DNA of 64,000 bases from Prevotella melaninogenica (GCF_018127965.1 NZ_CP072349.1:186001-250000), one strand, 5' to 3'. Positions 53,688-63,739 are shown, numbered from the stretch's first letter. Numbers and translations: made by a program. Notes: generated by a model from the sequence alone, not told the origin.

Positions 53688-56600
53688 TTAGTAAACGATT
53701 ACTTTCTTATTATTTACCAAGTAGATACCTGCTGGTAGTGTATAGGTAGCGCGCTCACCAGCTTGGAGTGTAGTGTTCACATGACTGTGACCCGCTGCAC
53801 TTACTACACGCACAGTTGTAGTAGTTCCTGTAGCTACAGTAATTTGCCCCTTCTCAACAGTTACTTGCAGACCATCAGCCTGTGTAATACCATTGATATC
53901 CGTAGTATTATTTTCGATGTCGTCCCATGAAACTACAAATGAATTGAACATCTTAGCAGGTGCTGCTGCACCACCATCGAACTCGTAAACGGCACGGAAT
54001 GGGTAGATATATAAGTTAGGGTCGCGCAAGTTGCGGAGTGCTACATATTTATTGCGTGAGAAGTAGAATACATTGCCATTGGTAGCACGTGGAAGAGCAG
54101 TACCGCTATAGCTGTACTTACTTGTAAAGTTGGTTGCGTTTCCTTGTAGTAGGTTGGTGACAGTCTTACCATTCACGAGTCCGTCTTGCTTTACACTCTT
54201 CTCGATGAGTGCACCTTTCTCTACAGCAACAAATGAGATATTACCACTACCATATGCCTCACTATTGGTTACATAATAAGGGGTGTTAGCCTCACTCTTG
54301 CCTGATGTTATCTTCTTGAACTGCTGTGTAGCCTGATAGTCTCTACCTGAAGCTACCTGTACACCATCATACTGCAAACCATTCGCCTTCATCTCACTGA
54401 GTGTAAACTCGAAGTCGGTTGTACCTGCTGGGTTTGTATGCTTACCATCAGCATCGAGTGTGAGTGCGTAAGGTAGTACAACACTGTTATAGATGGTTCT
54501 ACCACGTGTTACATTTGTGTTCTCACGTGTGAACTGTGCGTACTTATCAGCATCAAGCTGAATATTAAATGGAGCGAAGAATGGATTCTTATCAGTTAAA
54601 ATAACATTACCCTTTCCTATGAATGTATCCTGTGAACCCTTTACCTTGATGGCGGTATTGGTATTTGCTGCATAGTTTGTTGCACGATAAGGTAGATAGA
54701 TAAGAGCGTTCTTTGCCAACTTGTTACGTAAGTCTTCGACGGTCTTTTCATTGACAGAAGTCTCTGGCTTAACAACGGAGAAGAGGCTTGAACCATCTAC
54801 ATAGAGTACCTGTGAGAGACTCTGTGGTGCCCCAGCTTCGTGATTATTGATAGAAGCCTGCATAGCATCATGAATCATATTGATGGTTAGATAACCTGAT
54901 GTCTCATCCTTTGAGAGCAAGTCAGCATAGTCATAGCCTGACTCGGTGGTAGTAATCTTTGCACCTACCATTACCTCGCTGTGGTCCTTGTTAGCGTTGT
55001 CCTTATAGTAGTTGGTAGTGTTATATACCTTCTCCCATGCTACCTTCGGCGTGTAGTCAGCCATCTGAAGCTTAATCTTGGTGTCATAGTAAGCATGAGC
55101 ACGGTGTACCTCTGCTGTTGTTGGTGCGATATTGTAACGTGTTTCATCAGCAGCAAAGAGATACATGGTCTTTGTTTCCAAGTCTTCTACTACTGTATTC
55201 TGCTCATTGAAGACACCATTTGCGGTGGTATGTGTGATGTTTCCATTCTTATTTATTGTCACATCATCGCTGCTACTTGTGTAAGCAGACATATTAAAGT
55301 CCTGCTCATAGAGATAAGAACCTTCCGTACTCTCGTTCGTGTTATAGAGTTCAGCAGCATTGTTGAACTTGAATGGAATGTTACCAACCTTAGCTGTTGT
55401 AATCTTAGACTTATAGTCGTAGTTCATAACATCTGCCTTATGGTTATAGAGCTTTCCATCTATAAGGGTGTTATAAGGTGAACCAACAAGGTTGTAACGG
55501 CTGTAACCATTCTTAGCAAGTGTACCATAAGTGTCATCTGCATAGTCTGACTTAGCCTCACGGAACTCGAAACGCGCCTTGTTAGATGCAACAAAACCCT
55601 TTGGAACCTTATAAATAAACTCTTCACCACCAAGTTTAAAGTCGGTAGAACCAAATCGACGAGTTACCTCCTCACCATTATCACCCTTGCAGACAGCGTC
55701 TACTTCGGCAAGATATGGGTTGAGTGGCTGTAGCTTCAGCTTAATCTGAAGGAGCGCAGTTGGGTTATCTCCATTTACACTCTCCACCTTAAACTTGATT
55801 GCATCGTTGTTAAGATCTGTCAAGCTGATAGTTTGATTCTTATTTGTTGCATTGATATTGGCTGTTGCAAGAACGTTATCACCAGTCTTATCATACACTG
55901 TCAGCTTGTAATCCTGTGGTATGAAGTAGTCGTCAGTTAATGTTCTATGAACGGAAGGGAGCTTCGTAGGAATGTTCCAGAACAAGAATCGCTGGTATTT
56001 CACATTCGTTCCGCGCAAGTAAAGACGCTGAATAATTTTATTGATAGGTGCATATACATAGAGTCCAGCATCATCGAAAGCCCACTTCATACCATAGTAT
56101 GAGTCGTTACCATCTGATGAAGGACGAGTCTTTATGGTGTACTCTCCTGTACCATAAGTGTAGAACCATGAAAGATAGTACTTTTCATTATTATATAAGT
56201 AGTATATCTTTCCTTCCTCATCCATGTGCCAATAGATGTTGTAATCAGTATTGTACCATTGCCCATCAGTGTAAAGATAGTAATAAGTATTGGTGGTTTC
56301 ATCCTTATACCATATCTTAAAACCACCTGAATAAAGATTAGTCTGTCCGTAATCAGCCGTTATATCAGCACCGACAATACGGTAAGCAATAGGCGTAGTT
56401 CTGTTTCCTTGTCCTGAACGAATCTTAATGTTTGTAGGTGCTTCGACGTAGTGTGTACCCTCCTGAACGCCATACCAGTATTTACCTTTATAACCTACGG
56501 CAGAGATAGTCTTGCTTCCTTGAGTTGCATCCCATGTACCATTGCTCACTGCACCCTCGTTATAAAGTAATGCAGTTGCATCGATATCATCTAATTGATT

Positions 56601-57476
56601 AGCATCATATGCGTAGAAAGTCTTGCCTTCCTTGACACGTCTTGTGATAGGTCCAAGATCTACTTTACCCACATTGAAGGCACTTTCTGTAAGACTAACA
56701 TAGTTTGTAGTATTACCCATTGGATTTAATGGAATCTCAAAAGTATTGTCAGCAGCAAACTTTATCTCTATATGTTTGATACGAAGCACGCCTACGCGAG
56801 CCTTTTTGATATTACCAGCAAAGGCAAAGAAGATACGGTTACCCATATCGTCAGCAGTGCGAGTCATTGTAAACTCTTGACCAACACTATTCGTTGGAAT
56901 GGTTATCTCAGTACCAGGAACAAAGGTAGGAATAGTTGGTTTCTTGCCAGTCAGTACATCCTTACGCTTTACTTCACCAACTTTCCAATCTACAATACGA
57001 CCAAATGGAGCCTGCTTTGAAAGACTTGGATCTGCCCAAACATCATCCAGTACACTTTTGTCTGCTGATGCGTCCAAATCATTCTTAAACACAATGGTAT
57101 AGCTCTTGATGCGATATCCACGTGGAAGAGCGATACATGCATACTCAGGGAAGTCGAGTGTAGCAAGGAGAAGATTACCCTGATACTCCTTCAAACCACC
57201 AGAGAGCTTTGTCATCACATCGTTTGATGTAAATTCGGGACTACCAGAAACGGTGAATGTCAGTGGTAATTGGTTATGAATCCAGTAAGAACCATAACCT
57301 GCAACGTATCCACGCTCTGTTTCATCGTTAGTCTTACCCGAAATAAGATGTCCCGATTTCGGGCTTATTGTTACGTTTTGAGCAGTAACATGTGTGCTGA
57401 AAAAGCACACAAAAACCAAAAGCATACAAAGTCTGTAAGTGAACTTTTGGTTACACTTTCTAATAATGTTAAACAT
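53688..57476 (-). CDS. Giant secreted protein with type IX-like sorting tail
   Basis: A signal peptide (about 1-32, ending THVTAQ) is followed by about 1200 residues with no family I recognise. The sequence is rich in Tyr, Asn, Thr and Asp with repetitive Tyr clusters (NTYYYLYTDGQWYN, KIYYLYNNEKYY around 420), suggesting beta-rich surface structure. The final 80 residues (TTDINGITQADGLQVTVEKG then AGERATYTLPAGIYLVNNKKVIV) form a short type IX secretion sorting domain of Prevotella style. It is probably displayed on or released from the cell surface as an adhesin or matrix protein. Confidence 0.85.
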   Translation of the reverse strand: MFNIIRKCNQKFTYRLCMLLVFVCFFSTHVTAQNVTISPKSGHLISGKTNDETERGYVAGYGSYWIHNQLPLTFTVSGSPEFTSNDVMTKLSGGLKEYQGNLLLATLDFPEYACIALPRGYRIKSYTIVFKNDLDASADKSVLDDVWADPSLSKQAPFGRIVDWKVGEVKRKDVLTGKKPTIPTFVPGTEITIPTNSVGQEFTMTRTADDMGNRIFFAFAGNIKKARVGVLRIKHIEIKFAADNTFEIPLNPMGNTTNYVSLTESAFNVGKVDLGPITRRVKEGKTFYAYDANQLDDIDATALLYNEGAVSNGTWDATQGSKTISAVGYKGKYWYGVQEGTHYVEAPTNIKIRSGQGNRTTPIAYRIVGADITADYGQTNLYSGGFKIWYKDETTNTYYYLYTDGQWYNTDYNIYWHMDEEGKIYYLYNNEKYYLSWFYTYGTGEYTIKTRPSSDGNDSYYGMKWAFDDAGLYVYAPINKIIQRLYLRGTNVKYQRFLFWNIPTKLPSVHRTLTDDYFIPQDYKLTVYDKTGDNVLATANINATNKNQTISLTDLNNDAIKFKVESVNGDNPTALLQIKLKLQPLNPYLAEVDAVCKGDNGEEVTRRFGSTDFKLGGEEFIYKVPKGFVASNKARFEFREAKSDYADDTYGTLAKNGYSRYNLVGSPYNTLIDGKLYNHKADVMNYDYKSKITTAKVGNIPFKFNNAAELYNTNESTEGSYLYEQDFNMSAYTSSSDDVTINKNGNITHTTANGVFNEQNTVVEDLETKTMYLFAADETRYNIAPTTAEVHRAHAYYDTKIKLQMADYTPKVAWEKVYNTTNYYKDNANKDHSEVMVGAKITTTESGYDYADLLSKDETSGYLTINMIHDAMQASINNHEAGAPQSLSQVLYVDGSSLFSVVKPETSVNEKTVEDLRNKLAKNALIYLPYRATNYAANTNTAIKVKGSQDTFIGKGNVILTDKNPFFAPFNIQLDADKYAQFTRENTNVTRGRTIYNSVVLPYALTLDADGKHTNPAGTTDFEFTLSEMKANGLQYDGVQVASGRDYQATQQFKKITSGKSEANTPYYVTNSEAYGSGNISFVAVEKGALIEKSVKQDGLVNGKTVTNLLQGNATNFTSKYSYSGTALPRATNGNVFYFSRNKYVALRNLRDPNLYIYPFRAVYEFDGGAAAPAKMFNSFVVSWDDIENNTTDINGITQADGLQVTVEKGQITVATGTTTTVRVVSAAGHSHVNTTLQAGERATYTLPAGIYLVNNKKVIVY

Positions 57477-57629
57477 GTTCTTTGTAAATTTATTTTCTTT
57501 AGTTGATATTTTTAGCCATTGATACCTGCTATTTTATAGCAAAAGTGTCCTTTTCTATGAATCCTCTGATTCTGAATTTTAGTTATATTCATATAGAAAA
57601 TAGTGGCCTTTATTGTTAATTTGTGAATG

Positions 57630-57637
57630 CAAAGTTA
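57630..57637 (-). promoter_or_regulatory. TAACTTTG promoter box for the giant secreted protein
   Basis: On the minus strand TAACTTTG lies about 155 bp before the ATG at 57476. From here to 58166 the DNA is very AT-rich with long T-runs and no supported gene. Confidence 0.55.
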
Positions 57638-58166
57638 ACGTTTATTTTATAAATATGCAAATAAACTATGTGTAAATATGAAATTATTTTTATTTTACAG
57701 GCTGTTAGCGGTAGTTTTGTAAGACTTTTTAAAAGTGTTATTAAATGTAGTGATATAGAGGATAATACATTTTAAAAGATGGATTAATCATATAATTTTA
57801 TATTGAAAGTTTTATACATATCAATCTTTTCTGATGTTTGTTATAGTCTAATTTTCAGTTTATTATGCTTTTGAATAAACTTGCAATCTATGTATTCTTA
57901 CTTCTGTTCTTTTGCATGAATTAGTCTTCTTGTTTTTGTGATATTATTAGTTAGAGTTTTGAGCATGATGTTTAAAAATATAATTTATCTTTTTTTTTCT
58001 TACAATTGTTTTCTTTTTCCGTTTTTGTATATCTAATACTGGGTGTTAAGTACTATTTTTTTTCAGTATTGGCAATATTTTTCTACTCCTAATAGTTACT
58101 TTTCATCTTATTTATATTAGGTTATTTGCAAAGCTATAAACCATCTAAAGTATTGTAGTTTATCGT

Positions 58167-58232
58167 CCGCACCATTGGTGTTAAGCCTTCGCACTATATG
58201 TGTTGGGCATCCGCACAATATGTGCGGAGCCT
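58167..58232. repeat. Three tandem 22-bp units, GC-rich dyad family
   Basis: Units start at 58167, 58189 and 58211. The third is a perfect CCGCAC/GTGCGG dyad. Surrounded by very AT-rich DNA, it stands out clearly. It lies about 170 bp beyond the 3' end of the GH2 gene. Confidence 0.9.
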
Positions 58233-58405
58233 TCGGACGATGATAAGAAGTTGTATAAATGTTCTTATGTTACAATCTTCTTATAACAAAGCAAGTCTTT
58301 CAAAAAAGATTTTTTGTCACTTAAGAATGATTTATAGTTCGTATAAGTGAAATGTAATAGCGAAATGAAACTCAAAAAGAGCTTTTAATTTAGAGATGGA
58401 AATGC

Positions 58406-60895
58406 TTACTGGTCGTGCACTTGCAGTGCGTTTCCAGTATTATGGATGGTGATATTTTTGCTGATTTTTATCTCTTTATCGTGTACAGTCAGCGTAATAT
58501 CTCCTTTCTTGTTATCTCCTTCCACAATGACGACAAGCTTGCCGTGGAAGAGTTTCATATGTGGTTCGGTGAATGACTGCAATGAAGTTGGATCACCATT
58601 GCATACGGCTTTGAAATGACCGGCACCTGACACGCTGAAGAAGAGTTCGTTGTCAGCATCGGGAACGGGATTACCCTGCTCATCAAGCATTGTAACGGTG
58701 ATGTAGACAAGGTTGGCACCAGGGATATTACAGGTAGATTTGTCGGCTTCAAGCAGTAGCTTATGGGGTTTCCCTGCAGTGAACACAGAAATGGAATCAA
58801 CCGTTTTGCCCTGCTCATCAAATGCCACAACCTTCAGTTCCCCAGGCTCATAGACAACATTATCCCATATCATTCGATAGCGTTTAGCACGTTGTTTAGC
58901 TTCTTCTGGCGTAGCGGCTTTTCCTGTAGCAGCCTCACCCTGTACCTCTTTTCCAGCCTTTTTGCATCGTCCCTGCGACTTTCCATTGACGAAGAGTTCC
59001 GTCTCCGGATAGCTTGAGTAGCAGAAGACAGGTGTCGTCTGTCCTTCACGTCCGTTCCACGTCCAGTGGGGGAGGAGGTGAAGCGTTGGTTCTTTCTTGT
59101 TCCAGACAGACCGGTAGAGGTAGTATCGGTCCTTAGGTAGTCCTGCGAGATCGCAAGCACCGAAGTAGCTGCTACGGCTGGGCCAGTATTCATCATAGGG
59201 AGTCGGCTCTCCAAGATAGTCAGTTCCAGTCCATATAAACTGTCCAATCGTATAAGGGAGGTCCTCCATAGCGATGAAGTCTTCTTCCGGTAAGTTGCTC
59301 CATGAACACCATTGTGTGTCGTAGCTTGAGACCTGTCCATCGCTGTCAGCCTCTGCTACGCCCCAGCGTACAGGAAACTTGTATACTCCACGGCTTGAGA
59401 CTGTTGAGGCTGTCTCAGTCCCTAAGAGAAAGCCTGCGGGCAATTGTGCAATGTTGCGGTTGTATTTATAAACACGATAGTTGAATCCCGGTACATCCAT
59501 CACCTGTGCAAAGCCCGATTTCAAGGCTGCTTCCGCTTGGTCCATACCCTGTGTAACAGGGCGAGAAGGGTCTAAGCGGTGACAGATAGCCTGTAGTCTT
59601 TCAGCAATCTGTCGTCCCTCTTCGCTCCATTGTTCGGGTATTTCGTTTCCGATGCTCCACATCACGATACTGGGATGGTTGCGGTGATGTCTTACGAGGT
59701 TCTCCATATCCTTGTCAGACCAGTCTTTAAAGAATCGTGCGTAGCCGTTCTTACACTTAGGATAGAGCCACATATCAAAACTTTCAGCCATTACCATCAT
59801 TCCTAAAGAGTCACAAAGGTGCACGAAGAGTTCTGAAGGCATATTGTGAGCGGTGCGTATGGCGTCTGCACCCATATCCTTCATCTGTTTTATCTGTCGT
59901 ATCAGTGCGGCTTTGTTTTCGGCAGCTCCGAGTGGTCCGAGGTCGTGATGCAGGCATACACCTTGTATCTTTCTGCTGATACCATTAAGCTGAAAGCCCT
60001 TTTCCTTTGAGACGGAAACTGTTCGGATTGCAGTCTTCGTCGTGTAAAGGAGAGCCAATCTACCCTTGTTTCGGGTGTAGATACCAAAGTGGATGAGGGC
60101 AGGATGCTCTGGAGTCCATACGCTGTATTTACCTTTCTTCCAGTTCATTTCGGTATGGGCAATACCAGTAAGCGGGTCAAGTGTCAGAGCGGTCTGTTGC
60201 ATTGGTCCGTCCTTACTTTCGTAGGCAATAGCTATCAGTTTCTCTTTACCGTCCCATCCGTCAATCTTTGCATCGACGGAAAGTGTGGCACCCTCCTCAT
60301 CGAGGCGTGTTGTACGTATATAGACATCCCACGGATCGATATGCAATCGAGGCATAAGGACGAGTTTTACAGGGCGGAAAAGTCCTGCTCCGGGATACCA
60401 TCGTGAGCTTTCTTCACGATTGTTGAGGTGAACAATTATTGTGTTTTCGCCTTCCTTTAGATATTCCGTAGCATCAATACGAAAGGCATTATAGCCGTAT
60501 GCCCACCTTCCTGCTTCCTTTCCGTTGATGTAAACGATGGGTTCTGACATCGCACCATCAAAGTAAAGATAGGCGCGAGAGTATCTCTGGCGCTTCTTGA
60601 TAGTCAGTTTATGGCTGTACCAGCCTTCTCCTATCCACGGTAAAGCACCGCTGCGACCACTCTTTTCAGTAGCTTGTTTCTCGCCATTCTGTTCTATTGC
60701 CACACGTTGTAAGTCCCATTTTTTGTCGAAGGGTCCGCTGATAGCCCAGTCATGGGGGATATTCACGGTTTGCCAATGTAGACTATCACGTGAGAACTGC
60801 CAAGTACGAAGTTCTGTTACTTGGTTCATTGCCCAGTTGAGGGTTGTATGACAGAGGAGTAGAAGGGTGATGAGGATTCTCGTTTTCATTGTCAA
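58406..60895 (-). CDS. Secreted glycoside hydrolase family 2 (beta-galactosidase type)
   Basis: A signal peptide (about 1-22) precedes a GH2 sugar-binding domain (WYSHKLTIKKRQRYSRAYLYFDG, YKYNAFRID-like YGYNAFRIDATEYL), an Ig-like domain and a TIM barrel. GADAIRTAHNMPS is a conserved GH2 stretch. The acid/base is the Glu in IVMWSIGNEIPEQW (about 418) and the nucleophile fits the Glu in LLGTETAST (about 494). A C-terminal DUF4982-like and Ig-like region (ETELFVNGKSQGRCKKAGK) completes the usual 829-aa form. It probably removes beta-galactosyl or related residues from host or dietary glycans in the periplasm or at the surface. No PUL genes are adjacent. Confidence 0.92.
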   Translation of the reverse strand: MTMKTRILITLLLLCHTTLNWAMNQVTELRTWQFSRDSLHWQTVNIPHDWAISGPFDKKWDLQRVAIEQNGEKQATEKSGRSGALPWIGEGWYSHKLTIKKRQRYSRAYLYFDGAMSEPIVYINGKEAGRWAYGYNAFRIDATEYLKEGENTIIVHLNNREESSRWYPGAGLFRPVKLVLMPRLHIDPWDVYIRTTRLDEEGATLSVDAKIDGWDGKEKLIAIAYESKDGPMQQTALTLDPLTGIAHTEMNWKKGKYSVWTPEHPALIHFGIYTRNKGRLALLYTTKTAIRTVSVSKEKGFQLNGISRKIQGVCLHHDLGPLGAAENKAALIRQIKQMKDMGADAIRTAHNMPSELFVHLCDSLGMMVMAESFDMWLYPKCKNGYARFFKDWSDKDMENLVRHHRNHPSIVMWSIGNEIPEQWSEEGRQIAERLQAICHRLDPSRPVTQGMDQAEAALKSGFAQVMDVPGFNYRVYKYNRNIAQLPAGFLLGTETASTVSSRGVYKFPVRWGVAEADSDGQVSSYDTQWCSWSNLPEEDFIAMEDLPYTIGQFIWTGTDYLGEPTPYDEYWPSRSSYFGACDLAGLPKDRYYLYRSVWNKKEPTLHLLPHWTWNGREGQTTPVFCYSSYPETELFVNGKSQGRCKKAGKEVQGEAATGKAATPEEAKQRAKRYRMIWDNVVYEPGELKVVAFDEQGKTVDSISVFTAGKPHKLLLEADKSTCNIPGANLVYITVTMLDEQGNPVPDADNELFFSVSGAGHFKAVCNGDPTSLQSFTEPHMKLFHGKLVVIVEGDNKKGDITLTVHDKEIKISKNITIHNTGNALQVHDQ

Positions 60896-61224
60896 AAGTG
60901 TGTTTGTTTAGCATAATCCAATCAAGTTCCGTACTCTCTTGGAATGTTGTCTGTTGTGTCTTTGATAATTACCAACGTCTGGTAATATATGAGCATATTA
61001 TTTTGTTTCTTAGATTGATTACAAGGTATATATTTTTTTCCACTTATAAGGTATATCTTTTATTTTTACAGGAAGAACCGTTCTTTTCTAAGGGTTATGG
61101 AGGTGAATGAGACAGGGGAATAGTGCTATGTACAAAGCGGTGTTTCTTTCATGATAGGGAAGCTGTTTGGTATAAACAGCATATCAGAACGCTCATTGTT
61201 TCCTGCTGTTGAAATATCTGTTTT

Positions 61225-61465
61225 GTAAGAATAAAATCAATCGTGGAAAATAAAAGACGCTTAATAGCGTTGCAATTAGGCCTTAACTGGCGTGCAACTA
61301 AGGCTTAATTGAAAGCTTAAAGGGCGTTAGTTGGAATACTATTAAGTACCGATAATTTTAAGGTTTTGTAATCAATTGATAGTCTGATGGTTGCTTGTTT
61401 GTGTTTTTGCGGTTTTTTTTATGATTTAAAGAAGGTTTTTCAATACTTTATGTAAATATATTTCA
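61225..61465. repeat. Dispersed element with 22-bp units, copy 3
   Basis: TTA of GCTTAA, GCCTTAA, GGCTTAA and GCGTTAG recurs at 61261, 61283, 61305 and 61327, 22 bp apart. Flanks resemble those of the elements at 17910 and 23815 (AAATCAATC before; TTTTGTAATCAATTGAT after). The unit sequences differ from the other two copies, so the array has drifted while the period has stayed. The 700-bp gap 60896-61602 otherwise shows only a short stretch at 61173-61201 similar to 63842-63870. Confidence 0.75.
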
Positions 61466-61562
61466 TAGTTTTGACTCGGTTGAGAACTGTATCTTATGAT
61501 GTAAGTTCTGTTGTCCCATCACTTGAGTTGTTGATGGACTGTAAGTAAGGCTGTGTTAAATT

Positions 61563-61592
61563 ATAGGGATGCACGAAGCCGTGCATCCCTAT
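61563..61592 (-). terminator. Terminator after the two-lipoprotein operon
   Basis: ATAGGGATGCACG (61563-61575) pairs perfectly with CGTGCATCCCTAT (61580-61592) around a 4-nt loop, directly beyond the end of the minus-strand lipoprotein gene. Confidence 0.88.
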
Positions 61593-61602
61593 TTCGATTT
61601 TC

Positions 61603-62010
61603 TTATCTATAAAGAACAAAAGTAAAGGAATTCTTCAGTAAGCCATTATGATAGATAAAAGGTTGTACTCCCTCAAATGGTTTACCAGTTCGTTCATCAA
61701 TAATCAAGAAGGCTCCTGCACGCTTGTCATAATAATATCGTCCATGCGCTATCACATCTTGGAAACTGTCTATTACACCTGTGTATCTGTTCACATTAGC
61801 ATAGGTAGCATAGCCATCACGAAAACTAATTTGTCTGATGGTTTTTTTTGGTGAAGTATTATCTATCATGCGCCAAATTGTATTTTCTACGTTTGGAACA
61901 GAGTCGTCATCATCGGAACACGAACTAAAAGAAATTGACAAGGTCAACAAACATAATGCAACAACAAATGGTTTCTGCATCTTGGATAAAAGTAATTTCA
62001 TAATTGTCAT
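61603..62010 (-). CDS. Small lipoprotein, unknown function
   Basis: A hydrophobic signal ends in the lipobox SFSSC followed by SDDDD, the acidic run linked with surface export in Bacteroidota. The mature part of about 105 residues contains NTIWRMID, SFRDGYATYANVNRYTG and GRYYYDKRAGAFLIID, a small beta-rich domain like those in the lipocalin-type lipoproteins of the phylum. The start could be the ATG at 62010 or 62001. It lies 7 bp after the 561-aa lipoprotein gene, so both come from one message. Confidence 0.8.
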   Translation of the reverse strand: MTIMKLLLSKMQKPFVVALCLLTLSISFSSCSDDDDSVPNVENTIWRMIDNTSPKKTIRQISFRDGYATYANVNRYTGVIDSFQDVIAHGRYYYDKRAGAFLIIDERTGKPFEGVQPFIYHNGLLKNSFTFVLYR

Positions 62011-62017
62011 ATTTAAG

Positions 62018-63703
62018 TTATCTATTAACTAAACTACGTTTTACAGGCATAATACACATATCAAAACACCCAAAAAGTTCTGTTGTAAGATAGGCTTTAT
62101 TACCCTCAATGCGTTCAATAGGGCTTGGGCTGAAGAAATGATAGCTACGATTACCTGTTAATATTTCATTATCAGCAACATCTATTTGTGCACGTTCTGT
62201 CAACTGTACCGTATGTTGTTTTTCCCAATCTGATGAGAGTTTGATAGAAGGATTACCATTTCCATCCTTAGAAATTGGTATTGTAACTGAACCTTCTACT
62301 CCTGCTTTTAAACGAGTCATATAAGTATCATCTTTACGCTTCTCATTTACATTCTTGGCATTTGTTCCTAATACGGAAACATAAATAGAACGTTGTAATG
62401 ATTGATCAAATGGATTCCAAGATTCAAAACGAAGATCCGTATCTATATCGTGTGGATAAACCCACTTAGAACGCAATTCCTGGGCATTTATGCTATACCA
62501 AGAATGACTTCTTCTAAATGCAGTTTTATGTTTTCTACGCACATGTATTGTTGCCGTAAATAAATCTTTTGGTTTGATAGAAAAAGGTATAAGTTTCTTG
62601 TTTGTTCCTGTTACGACAGTAATGTGGAATGTAAAATGACCTTCGAACCACAAACGGTCAAAGACATAATTATAATCCGGATCACCGCCAGCATCATAAT
62701 ATTCTTTGTCTTTAATATAAGGACTCAAATAGGCACCAGGAGCTACTTTTTGCTCCTTATGTCGACTCAACCAGTAATAATGTGCTGGATTAAGTTTCAT
62801 TCTAAACACAACATCTGTAACTGAATTATCCAAGTTACGTTTTTGAGTATTAAAATCATCGAGTTGATTTAGCTGGTAGGCCATTTTTGTCCTAAGGACA
62901 CCATTTCCGCTACCGACCTGCCTAAAAGCCTCTAAAGTCTCTTGAGGAAGAAATTTGAGTTCGATTGTATTTTTTGTGGCATCAAGTTTCTCTTCATATT
63001 TTTCATACATATCACCATAATAATAAGATCTCGCACGTGTTAAAGAGTTATACGTATGAGTCTTTGCAGGATTGTAGCCATCATCTACAAATGTATAACT
63101 TGCTTCACCTGTAGCACGTGTTATTCCATCTTTTAATTTCATTCTATGACTTTCACCTACGACAAATGTATGAAACAAAGGTAACATACCACGTGTTTCC
63201 TCTGAGACAGAATCTGTAACACTGCCATCAACATAGAATTTACCATTGTAATACACTGGCGTATTACAATCTTGGGTATTTAAATGATTTACAGATAAAC
63301 TGTCGTCAAATAGAGACAAATCGGGGACAAAAACATTTAAGAGTGGTGCAGACTTTTCTATCTGAGCAAGCTCTTTGTCATTCTTTGTGTACTTTTGCAA
63401 GATTTCAGCAAAAGTTTTTCCGTCTGTTACCGTTCGATTCTTTGCTAAAGGATAAAAAATGTTATAATCATTATCATTCTGTTCAAGTGCAACTTTCTTT
63501 AAGAATCCACGTAATTGTGGCTCTGCATAGGTTGCTTTTGAAAGGATTTGTGCAAAAAGAAGTTCTGCATTTTCCTTAGTTAATTGACTTTTATCAGTGA
63601 CTTCGCTTTGGCTTTGTAAGCTGCCATCCTGTAAATTTTCTTTTTGACAAGCACTAACTAAAATAGTTAGAGCAATAGTGCATGATACTAAAAATTTGTT
63701 CAT
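62018..63703 (-). CDS. Large lipoprotein, unknown function
   Basis: The lipobox is LVSAC with Cys19. The 540-residue mature protein has no family I can name. The first part is helical and Gln-rich (SQSEVTDKSQLTKENAELLF); the second shows beta-type stretches (YTFVDDGYNPAKTHTYNSLT, FTFHITVVTGTNKKLIPFSI, DVADNEILTGNRSYHFFSP). The pairing with a second lipoprotein gene downstream is all the context there is. A promoter box lies 29 bp upstream of the ATG. Confidence 0.8.
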   Translation of the reverse strand: MNKFLVSCTIALTILVSACQKENLQDGSLQSQSEVTDKSQLTKENAELLFAQILSKATYAEPQLRGFLKKVALEQNDNDYNIFYPLAKNRTVTDGKTFAEILQKYTKNDKELAQIEKSAPLLNVFVPDLSLFDDSLSVNHLNTQDCNTPVYYNGKFYVDGSVTDSVSEETRGMLPLFHTFVVGESHRMKLKDGITRATGEASYTFVDDGYNPAKTHTYNSLTRARSYYYGDMYEKYEEKLDATKNTIELKFLPQETLEAFRQVGSGNGVLRTKMAYQLNQLDDFNTQKRNLDNSVTDVVFRMKLNPAHYYWLSRHKEQKVAPGAYLSPYIKDKEYYDAGGDPDYNYVFDRLWFEGHFTFHITVVTGTNKKLIPFSIKPKDLFTATIHVRRKHKTAFRRSHSWYSINAQELRSKWVYPHDIDTDLRFESWNPFDQSLQRSIYVSVLGTNAKNVNEKRKDDTYMTRLKAGVEGSVTIPISKDGNGNPSIKLSSDWEKQHTVQLTERAQIDVADNEILTGNRSYHFFSPSPIERIEGNKAYLTTELFGCFDMCIMPVKRSLVNR

Positions 63704-63731
63704 AAATGGTTTTTAGAAAATAAATTGCTTG

Positions 63732-63739
63732 CAAAGGTA
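63732..63739 (-). promoter_or_regulatory. TACCTTTG promoter box for the lipoprotein pair
   Basis: On the minus strand TACCTTTG precedes the ATG at 63703 by 28 bp. It is a consensus-like TAnnTTTG element. Confidence 0.65.

Noticed and set aside
54981..55481. 166-codon frame opposite the giant secreted protein
   Set aside because: Cys/Val/Ile-rich shadow translation of a biased coding strand.
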